From Acidobacteriota bacterium (GTDB lineage Bacteria > Acidobacteriota > Blastocatellia > Pyrinomonadales > Pyrinomonadaceae), in NCBI GenBank assembly GCA_013698055.1, contig JACCVS010000315.1, positions 1-6,586 on the forward strand: a stretch of 6,586 nt of DNA. Direction: 5' to 3'. The position numbers and the translations under genes were made by a program. Positions 1 through 5,054 of this stretch are shown in pieces (position 1 is the stretch's first letter; each line of letters opens with the position of its first letter). The notes below the pieces were generated by a model. That model ran no database searches. It saw only the letters and a program-made list of their open reading frames with translations, and was not told where the DNA came from.

Positions 1-562
1 CTCACCCGTAATGGAGTGAGTCGTGGCGTCACCATCGTCCGGGCAATGGTTGACCTGATCGGGGAAACAGCGCCGGCAAACTGGACATTCTTTCATCTAT
101 CGGTTCGAGTCCTGTGGCAGCCCTTTATCCCGGAGGCGCGCCGAAAGTGCGGCTCGCGCCAGCGGAAGATTCAGTCTCTGAATATCTTACTGACGGCAAA
201 AGAGTCGCATCCATCATCGGGAAGTCTCGTCCTCGCGCGGTACGTTTTAAGGGGCAGCGCTGAAGTTTTACCGGCTGCCGGACAATAAGTTGAGATAGGT
301 GACTGTAACCGCGCGCAAAAGATTTTAACGACTCGCCGTCCTTCAAGCAAGTGTGATTGAATTATTTACGCGCCCGCTATCGGTTCGGAAGACGTAAACC
401 AGTCGGGTTAGCTTTAAATCCTTACGCTCTATAAAGATTGACCGGGAGTGTGACGGCTCAGTCAGCCACGCTTTGCCAGCCATTTGCTTCAACCCGGCAT
501 TGAACGCCCGGAATTGAATCGGCTTGCGAAGAGATCAGGCACGTCTTGCATAGACCGGGCTG
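1..562. other. Region without a supportable gene
   Basis: I see no convincing gene here. The open frames (for example 16-288 on the plus strand and 125-346 on the minus strand) lack a ribosome binding site, overlap each other on opposite strands, and have composition unlike a folded protein. A short string at 102-112 (GGTTCGAGTCC) looks like a tRNA T-loop, but its stem is mismatched and no matching acceptor or anticodon arm is present, so I do not call a tRNA. The left edge could be the end of something outside the window. Confidence 0.5.
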
Positions 563-606
563 GAAGAAAAATGCAGCCGTTGTGAGCCTATACTCGCAAC
601 GGCGGC
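563..606 (-). terminator. Rho-independent terminator for the minus-strand unit
   Basis: On the minus strand, a GC-rich hairpin follows the stop codon of the 637-1038 gene by about 30 bases. The core arms are 577-586 (CCGTTGTGAG) and 593-602 (CTCGCAACGG), with loop CCTATA: ten pairs, one of them a G-T wobble. The stem extends by 576/603 and then, past one mismatch, by 573-574/605-606. Read on the minus strand it is followed at once by ATTTTTCTTC (572 to 563), a good U-tract. There is no U-tract on the plus-strand side, so it should act on leftward transcription. Confidence 0.8.
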
Positions 607-636
607 TGATGTCATGTCGGGCGGCATCGTGAAACG

Positions 637-1038
637 TTAGCTGGCTTCGCCATGAGATGGCGGTTGTGCTGTTTCAGAGCTTGCAATTGATTTTCGCGTC
701 GGGGGTTTGTAATCAGACTTACGCTTGAGGCCGAGAGCCTGCACTTCGTTCGAGTCCTTGCCGAACTGCGCGATGATCTGTTCCTTGACGCCCAGCATCA
801 GATTGTGCAACTCCCATTCTTTTGCGACAGCAGCCTCTCGCGCCACTGTCATCGCCGCCACCGCCTGCGCCTCCGCTCGACGCAAATTCTCTAACTCGGT
901 GTGCGCTATTCTGATCGCTTCAAGCGAATAAGCGCGATTGATCGGAGTGTAATCCGTGATTGTTTGCAGCGCGGCGAACCCGCTCTCGTTGGCTTCGATT
1001 TTGACGGGAGGTAAACGCTTGTTCTGATTCTTGGCCAT
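637..1038 (-). CDS. Small conserved-looking hypothetical protein (133 aa)
   Basis: I cannot assign a function. The start is ATG at 1038, preceded by GAGGAG with 9 bases of spacing, a strong ribosome binding site. The frame stays open upstream to 1302, but that extension runs through the ATTGCGG inverted repeat and would overlap the end of the nuclease gene, so it is not coding. The product has no signal peptide or membrane segment. It begins with a basic, polar stretch (residues 1-18). A long, probably helical and coiled segment rich in Ala, Glu and Arg follows (about 38-92). It then has the string QFGKDSNEVQALGLKRKSDY (91-110), which looks like the conserved core, and a disordered Ser/Pro-rich tail. 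I have a loose memory of similar short helical proteins ending in a G-K/R-K-S-[DE] motif in acidobacteria and cyanobacteria, but cannot verify it. It follows the nuclease gene in the same direction and ends at a clear terminator, so it may be the last gene of a two-gene unit. Confidence 0.75.
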   Translation of the reverse strand: MAKNQNKRLPPVKIEANESGFAALQTITDYTPINRAYSLEAIRIAHTELENLRRAEAQAVAAMTVAREAAVAKEWELHNLMLGVKEQIIAQFGKDSNEVQALGLKRKSDYKPPTRKSIASSETAQPPSHGEAS

Positions 1039-1126
1039 CTGAGAAATCTCCTCGTGAGTAAAGAGACGGTCGGTAAAACGAGCACATTCTATGCGATGAG
1101 CTTTCGCCTTGCAAGCAAATCTTACG

Positions 1127-1208
1127 ATTGCGGAATGCGGATTTCGGATTGGGGATTTTAAGAAAACAGATTGCTCGTCTTTCCAATCCGCAATCCGCAA
1201 TCCGCAAT
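1127..1208. repeat. Inverted repeat of ATTGCGG units (dispersed-repeat type)
   Basis: Two 26-base arms, 1127-1152 and 1183-1208, are inverted copies matching at 24 of 26 positions, separated by a 30-base loop. Each arm is itself a run of about three ATTGCGG(A) units, perfect in the right arm and slightly decayed in the left. The element begins 2 bases past the nuclease stop codon (1211-1213) and lies 89 bases before the next gene's start. Repeats of this kind, which translate as strings such as GLRIADW or IRNPHSAI, are common as dispersed elements in some bacterial genomes. Transcribed, the element would form a large hairpin between the two minus-strand genes. Confidence 0.85.
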
Positions 1209-1210
1209 TC

Positions 1211-2203
1211 TTACGGTGCTGGGCAATTCTTAGCCACTCTGTAACCGGCGGCTTCAGCTTCTTCGACATTCTTAAACCTGACCTGGTTCTTTTCCGAGAC
1301 ATTTTTGTAGCCAGGACAATTTGCTCGGTGGTAAATCTTACTGTTCTTGTTGCCGATGATCTCCCCTGTCACAGCCGCAGGCATCGTGGCCGTTGCCGCG
1401 ACACTTGCAGGCGCAGCAACCGGCACGGCTTGCGCCGACTGCGCTTGAGCAGAAATTGTGCTCGTCTTTGGCACAGATGCTGCTCTCGAAGCTGAAATCT
1501 CCGGCGAACAATTCCCTGCGCGCTTGTACCCTGCGGCTTCCGCTTCCTCCACCGTCTTGAAGAAGACGCGGTTTTTCTCGCTCATGTCGCGGTAGCCAGG
1601 ACAATCCGCCCTGTGATATTTCTTACTGCTCTTGTTGCCGATGACGGTGCCATCGGGCGGCGCTGGCCCCCACCTTTCGGTTTTGACTTCGACTCTCCAT
1701 TCACCGGGTGGCGTGGGATTCGGGTCTTGCCACAGACCGAGCTTGCCTGCACGCGCTGTCTCTTCTGCCCGAGCGTAAGTGAATCGGTCTTCGGGCGGCT
1801 GCTCGTCAGCATATTTCTTGTAGTGCCAGGCGAATCCGGCCTTGACCTGCTCGATGTTGATGTCTTTTCCATCCAACAGAACTTTGCCGACGGTGCGCCG
1901 GTACTTGTCCACCTTTTCCCAAACGACCGTGACCTGCTTGCCGAAGATCATCTTGGAGAGATTCTCTTTTGAAGCCTGTCCGAAATCCTGTTTCGATTCG
2001 GGCGCATCAATTCCCTGGAAACGTATTTTGTGCTGCTTGTTATCTTTGTCCAGGACGGCGATGGTGTCGCCATCGGAGACGCGGATCACTTTGCCCTCGA
2101 TGACGAGCTGGACGGTATTGGATGTTTGCTGAGCCACAGCGCCAGTCCAAACGCACGCCAGCATCAGAACGGAAAACAGAGCAGCCTTTATTCTTAATCT
2201 CAC
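1211..2203 (-). CDS. Secreted thermonuclease-like (SNase) protein with two C-terminal Ada-like metal-binding repeats
   Basis: This is a predicted exported nuclease of 330 residues. The start is GTG at 2203, with GGGGAG placed 9 bases upstream. Residues 1-25 form a signal peptide (basic MRLRIK, hydrophobic core, cleavage near AVA-QQ). Residues about 35-160 form a staphylococcal-nuclease OB fold. Counterparts of the catalytic residues of S. aureus nuclease are visible: D44 and D46 in SDGDT, R61 and D66/E69 in RFQGIDAPE, and R103 in YRRT, so it is probably an active Ca2+-dependent phosphodiesterase on DNA or RNA. The C-terminal half has two copies of a 44-residue module (189-232 and 284-327; 32 of 44 identical) with the pattern YHRA[DN]CPGY...SEKN...EEAEAAGY...NC. 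This resembles the zinc-binding fold of Ada-type modules, with candidate ligands H197, C201, C232 and H292, C296, C327. A low-complexity Ala/Ser/Pro/Val linker (about 233-283) joins them. The domain call is firm. The role (nutrient scavenging, defence or toxin) is open. Confidence 0.9.
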   Translation of the reverse strand: MRLRIKAALFSVLMLACVWTGAVAQQTSNTVQLVIEGKVIRVSDGDTIAVLDKDNKQHKIRFQGIDAPESKQDFGQASKENLSKMIFGKQVTVVWEKVDKYRRTVGKVLLDGKDINIEQVKAGFAWHYKKYADEQPPEDRFTYARAEETARAGKLGLWQDPNPTPPGEWRVEVKTERWGPAPPDGTVIGNKSSKKYHRADCPGYRDMSEKNRVFFKTVEEAEAAGYKRAGNCSPEISASRAASVPKTSTISAQAQSAQAVPVAAPASVAATATMPAAVTGEIIGNKNSKIYHRANCPGYKNVSEKNQVRFKNVEEAEAAGYRVAKNCPAP

Positions 2204-2393
2204 GGTCTTTTTCTCCCCTCACGAACCATCTCTGCCGAAATTCGGCTTCCACCCCGATGAATCACGTCTAAAATCAAAGGAATCTTTGAATCTTCTAATG
2301 GAAGCTAATCGCTTTCCTTTGGAAACATGGTTGTTTTCGTAGGAGGAATGGTTGCTTCGCATGAAACAACATTATTCTCTAAAGGAAACACAG
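2204..2393. other. Intergenic region with short palindromes between divergent units
   Basis: This stretch should hold the promoter of the nuclease gene (leftward). I find no near-consensus promoter that I would defend. It contains three perfect short inverted repeats: GCCGAA-A-TTCGGC at 2234-2246, TCAAAG-GAAT-CTTTGA at 2274-2289, and TTTCC-TTT-GGAAA at 2313-2325. The first lies about 30 bases upstream of the nuclease start and is the best placed to be an operator or a leader hairpin. An AGGAGG at 2341-2346 is followed too closely by ATG (2348) and too far off by ATG (2361) to define a start clearly. Confidence 0.4.
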
Positions 2394-2528
2394 ATGTATC
2401 AAAGAAAGGCCCTTGTGGCAAGAGTAGAAGAACGTGATGTTCCGTTCAATGCGCTGCGGAAACCTTTTGAAGAGAGTCAACGCAACGCGCAGAGGTGGGG
2501 TGTGACAGTAGTGGGTATTAGCGCCTAA
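2394..2528 (+). CDS. Possible small basic protein (44 aa), unrecognised
   Basis: A short open frame starts at ATG 2394 with AAGGA seven bases upstream and ends in TAA at 2526-2528. An in-frame ATG at 2361 would give 55 residues. The product is charged and rich in Arg, with Val, Glu and Gln (MYQRKALVARVEERD at the start, WGVTVVGISA at the end), with no signal peptide. I do not recognise it. Two things favour it: the usable ribosome binding site, and a stop only 16 bases before a sequence that looks like the 5' arm of an integron attC site, which is where cassette genes normally end. Against it are its length and the lack of any known family. The frame in which METNR-like residues begin at 2298 is broken by TAG, so I did not extend it. 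Confidence 0.35.
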   Translation: MYQRKALVARVEERDVPFNALRKPFEESQRNAQRWGVTVVGISA

Positions 2529-2544
2529 AGGAATTTATCTAAAA

Positions 2545-2640
2545 ACATAACCCAGAAAGCGTGATAAAGTCGCACAGCCTGGCTCACCACTATAATTTTG
2601 ACTGGCATACTGCACATTGTGGCTTAATCAGTAGTTATGC
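2545..2640 (+). other. Degenerate attC-like recombination site (left boundary of the cassette)
   Basis: The right end is TGTGGCTTAATCAGTAGTTA followed by TGC, which has the layout of a classical attC 3' half: an L''-like GTGGCTTAA, a short spacer, and an R''-like GTTATGC at 2634-2640. A partner R' (ACATAAC) sits at 2545-2551, giving a site of 96 bases. An internal stem pairs 2562-2574 with 2618-2630 (12 of 13 pairs, counting wobbles). The spacers between R and the inner stem are unequal (10 and 3 bases), so the 5' half is irregular and may be decayed. The recombination point would be 2634/2635. Confidence 0.5.
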
Positions 2641-3299
2641 CGCTTTACCGTTGATGTAAGATCGTGAGAAGACGAGAAGGAGAAAAAGATGAAGTCAATT
2701 TTACTCGTTACAATCATTATCTTTGTCGCAACCAGTTTTGTGTTCGGTCAGAGTGCAAAACGCAATGACGCGCTCGAACAAGAAATCAGAAAACTCGACC
2801 TTGCCGAAGCCGATGCGGTTCTACGGCAGGACTTGGCGGCGTTGGAGAAGATTTGGGTGGAAGAATATACTGTCAATGCTCCAAACAGTCAGGTTGCCAA
2901 AGGACGAGCGGAAGTCTTAAAGCAATTCCGTGCGGGCATCGCCACTTATTCTTCGTTCGTGCGGGAGATTGAATCCATAGTATTCCACGGAGATACCGCC
3001 GTCGTAATGGGATTGGAAACAGTCAAACCAATCGGCAATGCTCCGCTAGCGGGACAAACTGTGCGCCGCCGCTATACGAATATTTGGATGAAGAAAAAAG
3101 GCAAATGGCTTATGGCTGCGCGACACGCGAACGTCATCTGTCCAAATTAAGTTTCGTGAATAAAAACAGAAACTCGCTCTCAATCACGGGCGGCATAACA
3201 AATCATTGGACGTGAGGGCGAAACAGCTACCTTGTTATCGAGTTGCGTGTTTTCCATTTGCTTGTGTGGCGGCGGTTTCGCGCCACGTCAATTCAATCG
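2635..3299 (+). mobile_element. Integron gene cassette carrying a secreted NTF2-like protein
   Basis: The 665-bp unit has the defining geometry of an inserted integron cassette. It begins right after G in G|TTATGCCGC (2634-2643), holds a single plus-strand gene (2689-3150), and ends with most of an attC site that stops at G in G|TTAGGC (3299-3305). In an inserted cassette the start of the unit is the rest of its own R'' box, so it must be complementary to the 5' arm of the attC at its other end. Here GTTATGCCGC (2634-2643) is the exact reverse complement of GCGGCATAAC (3190-3199), ten of ten. The downstream R'' differs in sequence (GTTAGGC), as expected when a different cassette follows. No integrase gene is in the window. 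Confidence 0.8.
2689..3150 (+). CDS. Secreted NTF2-like / DUF4440-type protein (153 aa)
   Basis: The start is ATG 2689, with AAGGAG placed about six bases upstream. Residues 1-20 are a signal peptide (MKSILLVTIIIFVATSFVFG, cleaved near G-Q21). The mature part has the layout of the DUF4440/SnoaL branch of the NTF2-like cone fold. An N-terminal helix (about 26-50) contains LAEADAVLRQDLAALEKIW, next comes EEYTVNAPNSQV, and a helix with KGRAEVLKQF follows. The sheet then runs VFHGDTAVVMG (98-108), TVRRRYTNIWMKKKGKWLMA (124-143) and ARHANVI. The W-x-MxxxxWL(x)AARH ending is typical of the family. Length matches a single-domain member. These folds bind small ligands or act as simple enzymes, and the specific role cannot be read here. 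The gene sits alone inside the cassette with 42 bases between its stop and the attC arm. Base composition is more AT-rich than leuS, in keeping with transfer. Confidence 0.85.
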   Translation: MKSILLVTIIIFVATSFVFGQSAKRNDALEQEIRKLDLAEADAVLRQDLAALEKIWVEEYTVNAPNSQVAKGRAEVLKQFRAGIATYSSFVREIESIVFHGDTAVVMGLETVKPIGNAPLAGQTVRRRYTNIWMKKKGKWLMAARHANVICPN

Positions 3300-3305
3300 T
3301 TAGGC
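3193..3305 (+). other. attC recombination site
   Basis: R' is GCATAAC at 3193-3199 and R'' is GTTAGGC at 3299-3305 (fits GTTRRRY). The spacers are 5 bases (3200-3204) and 6 bases (3293-3298). L' (ATTGGACGTG, 3205-3214) pairs with L'' (CACGTCAAT, 3284-3292) except for one extra G in L', matching the extrahelical base of known attC sites. The stem continues inward: GCGAAAC (3218-3224) pairs with GTTTCGC (3275-3281). The remaining loop, about 50 bases (3225-3274), is a long variable terminal structure. The R boxes in the inserted form differ at one position because R'' belongs to the next cassette. The cut point would be 3299/3300. Confidence 0.85.
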
Positions 3306-3330
3306 GCTAGTCCCTACTAAGGTAAGTGAT

Positions 3331-3586
3331 ATGAAATCTGTTCTAAAGATTCTTTGGTGCATAGGTATCATTATGGCTTCCTTCTCCTATCGGCCAGAAT
3401 TATGACGTTGACGAAGACTTCAGACCTGTCGAGTGTAAGCTTGATAGTAAGCTGATAATATTTTCCGGCTTGAGGGTTGATACGGATGAGAGTGCCGGTG
3501 CGCGTTATTACAAGTTTGAGAATGGACGCTTTGTATTTTTGAAATTTATCAAGCGAGAAACGAATGGCACGTCAAGAGGTCTGTGA
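3331..3586 (+). pseudogene. Frameshifted secreted small protein in the following cassette
   Basis: ATG 3331, with AAGG nearby upstream, opens a typical signal peptide (MKSVLKILWCIGIIMASFSY) that stops early at TGA 3403-3405. In the +1 frame, overlapping from about 3389, a long open stretch continues with GQNYDVDEDFRPVECKLDSK and runs through FSGLRVDTDES, ARYYKFENGRF and FIKRETNGTSRGL to TGA 3584-3586. Removing one base near 3391 joins the two as MASFSYGQ-NYDVDEDF. That restores a signal-peptide end of the same form as the neighbouring cassette protein (FVFGQ). So this looks like one gene of about 84 codons with a single-base insertion, or a sequencing error. I do not recognise the mature protein. 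It starts 31 bases after the cassette boundary at 3299/3300, as a cassette gene should. An alternative is programmed frameshifting, but I see no slippery heptamer. Confidence 0.65.
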
Positions 3587-3590
3587 ACCA

Positions 3591-3623
3591 CACCGCGTCT
3601 AATGTTATATCTGTGAGACGGTG
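3591..3623 (+). other. Bulged hairpin, possible attC remnant
   Basis: CACCG-CG-TCT (3591-3600) pairs with AGACGGTG (3616-3623) as an 8-bp stem with a 2-base bulge, just after the stop of the frameshifted gene. Within it, GCGTCTAA (3595-3602) matches 7 of 8 bases of GCGCCTAA, the 5' arm expected for a cassette that begins with TTAGGCGC at 3300. No matching 3' half follows before the next gene. I read it either as a broken attC or as an unrelated transcript hairpin. Confidence 0.3.
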
Positions 3624-3653
3624 AAGGCTATAACTGGAAGAAATAGAGTGACG

Positions 3654-4037
3654 ATGAAAAACATAAAATGTTTCGCGTTCAGCCTTGCTCTTTTATTAGG
3701 TCTAATGGCTTCGCCTATTGTTGCTAATGCTCGGATACAGGCCAGAGAGTGGAAATCAAGGTTGGTGGTCTCATTCTATAGCATCTGCTGCGGCATTAAC
3801 CGACAGGCTCAGGAGAAATTTGATAAATTCATCACTGGCTATGAAAAAGCACGCGGCAAGCGTCTGGCAAAAACCGCAATCCGTTGGGGCAAAGAAGGAG
3901 AGATAGATTATTGCCTGAGGCTCTCAGAGCTTTCGCCAAGAGAGCGGAAGATATTCATTTATCGAGTAAGGTTGCTGCTCAAGAGATCAAAGCTGGTACA
4001 TATAAATGAGAATGTACCTTGTCGGAGTGAGCGTTAA
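3654..4037 (+). CDS. Unknown secreted protein with cysteine pair (127 aa)
   Basis: I chose ATG 3654 because it starts a clean signal peptide (MKNIKCFAFSLALLLGLMAS, cleavage near ANA at 24-26). The upstream in-frame GTG 3621 would add 11 polar residues ahead of it. The ribosome binding site is weak (GGAAG about 12 bases upstream). The mature protein is basic and about 100 residues. It holds the string VVSFYSICCGINRQAQEKFD (38-57), the segment IRWGKEGEIDYCLRLSELSP (76-95), a helical RERKIFIYRVRLLLKR, and LVHINENVPC near the end. Cysteines at 45, 46, 87 and 123 could form disulfides in the periplasm or outside the cell. I do not recognise the family, but the pattern of Trp, Gly, Cys and acidic residues looks like a conserved small domain. 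It follows the cassette genes on the same strand, but no attC site is visible after it, so its cassette status is unproven. Confidence 0.75.
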   Translation: MKNIKCFAFSLALLLGLMASPIVANARIQAREWKSRLVVSFYSICCGINRQAQEKFDKFITGYEKARGKRLAKTAIRWGKEGEIDYCLRLSELSPRERKIFIYRVRLLLKRSKLVHINENVPCRSER

Positions 4038-4123
4038 AACTTCAAGAAGCGGGCAATAAAAAAAGTCCGCATCCTCTAACTCTAACTCAACCAAACTCCC
4101 TCACCATCCGACCAATTGCTCTT

Positions 4124-4152
4124 TTGACAACAGGTATTGTGAAGCCTATATT
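4124..4152 (+). promoter_or_regulatory. Sigma70-type promoter for the MerR-like gene
   Basis: TTGACA (4124-4129) and TATATT (4147-4152) are separated by exactly 17 bases. The first hexamer is full consensus and the second differs at one position. A start site seven bases after the -10 box falls on A4159, the first base of the ATG, so the transcript would have no leader. Consistent with that, there is no ribosome binding site upstream of the ATG. Confidence 0.7.
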
Positions 4153-4158
4153 GCGGCC

Positions 4159-4836
4159 ATGAACGAATTGGAGAAGCTCAGAGGGCGTGAGTTTAAGGGT
4201 GTCGAGGCGCTCGCGGCTGCTGCCGGTTCGCTCATTGAGCAGTACAGCAAGGAGCCTGCGCGCGGCAACGTTCGCTTGGGAATCACGCCGCGCATCGTGC
4301 GCCATTATCTGAGCGAAGCCCTGCTCGGCGCACCGTCCGGGCATTCAGGCTCCGCCATTCTTTTCAACTACGGAAACCTGCTGCGCCTGCTCGCCGTTAA
4401 AAAGCTGCTCGCCGATCACTGGTCTGTCTTCAAGATCAGGGAATTCATGGCCGTGCTCGACATTAACGCTCTCGAACAACTAGTCACAACCGCTCTCAAT
4501 TCATCTTCAGAGTCAAATCGTGCGGGGCACAGGAAAATTATCCAGAGCGCCGGGGACGAGCACGGTTTTCGCGTCACGCAGCCGCTCCTGAAGAACGCTC
4601 AGCCTGAGCCATCGCCCGCGCCGTCAATGTCTCTGGCGTCCGCTCCGTCGCTGGCCTCGCTCGCGGTCGAATCTGTTAAGAGAAGCGAGCGCACATCCGC
4701 CGAATGGATTGAGATTGCCACCGGCTTGGAGATTAAAGTTCGACGCAGCTTTCGCCCGCCGCAAAGCGAAGAGGAGCGTGAGCGCCTTGCGGCGCGTTTC
4801 TGGTCGGTCGTTAATAAGAAGAATAGCGGTCAGTAA
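4159..4836 (+). CDS. MerR-type HTH transcriptional regulator (225 aa)
   Basis: The N-terminal segment (1-38) is charged and helical. Residues about 39-98 form a MerR-type winged HTH: RLGITPRIVRHYLSEALL (39-56) matches the helix-turn-helix and its conserved RxYxxEGLL region, with Ala in place of the usual Gly. A wing region with Gly/Ser and FNYGNLLRLLAVKKL follows, then WSVFKIREFM (88-97), the usual end of the domain. After a short helix come a disordered Ser/Pro/Ala-rich linker (about 112-175) and a C-terminal block, SAEWIEIATGLEIKVRRSFR (180-199) followed by a charged helix ending ARFWSVVNKK, which may sense a ligand or bind a partner. No cysteine array for metal sensing is present. No start is needed upstream of ATG 4159, because the promoter appears to start transcription there. 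Its target genes cannot be told from the window, and it is not in an operon with leuS (opposite strand). Confidence 0.8.
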   Translation: MNELEKLRGREFKGVEALAAAAGSLIEQYSKEPARGNVRLGITPRIVRHYLSEALLGAPSGHSGSAILFNYGNLLRLLAVKKLLADHWSVFKIREFMAVLDINALEQLVTTALNSSSESNRAGHRKIIQSAGDEHGFRVTQPLLKNAQPEPSPAPSMSLASAPSLASLAVESVKRSERTSAEWIEIATGLEIKVRRSFRPPQSEEERERLAARFWSVVNKKNSGQ

Positions 4837-5013
4837 ACAGTTAAATTTCTACGAAACCGTTGGAACGTGTGGGGGCGTAGACGTTAACGCGAATTGTGAA
4901 CTGACGCTGACCGACGACGCGAGAATAAATGCTAATCCTGCGATGAGAAGAATAATTGTGAGGCTGTGATGGGTGTATCGTGTGCTGTTCTTTATAAAGA
5001 TTCGAGGAGTAGG

Positions 5014-5054
5014 AGCATAGTGGGGCAGACAGACATTGCCTGCCCCACTATGCT
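5014..5054. terminator. Long perfect hairpin at the leuS stop codon
   Basis: AGCATAGTGGGGCAG (5014-5028) and CTGCCCCACTATGCT (5040-5054) are perfect inverted copies, 15 pairs with an 11-base loop. Base 5054 is the last base of the leuS TAA, so the stem begins at the stop codon. Neither strand has a U-tract after the stem, so it is not a standard intrinsic terminator. It may still protect or end both the leuS transcript and the convergent MerR transcript, or be one copy of a dispersed palindromic repeat. Confidence 0.6.

Noticed and set aside
102..123. tRNA-like T-loop (GGTTCGAGTCC) followed by GGCAGCCC
   Set aside because: The T-stem is mismatched (ATCGG against CCTGT), and I find no full acceptor, D or anticodon arm upstream. 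It could be a chance match or an old tRNA fragment.
16..288. Plus-strand open frame of 90 codons
   Set aside because: No ribosome binding site, unusual composition, and overlap with another spurious frame on the minus strand.
1039..1302. N-terminal extension of the 637-1038 gene
   Set aside because: It would be encoded by the ATTGCGG inverted repeat and by the end of the nuclease gene. A strong ribosome binding site lies before ATG 1038.
2298..2360. Upstream extension of the 2394-2528 ORF from ATG 2298
   Set aside because: An in-frame TAG at 2340-2342 interrupts it.
4042..4066. Terminator after the 3654-4037 gene
   Set aside because: Only four to five pairs form (GCGG with CCGC), with the A-run inside the loop and no U-tract after it on the plus strand.
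4038..4123. attC site after the third secreted gene
   Set aside because: GTTAAAA at 4034-4040 does not fit GTTRRRY, and no 5' arm or paired L boxes are visible.
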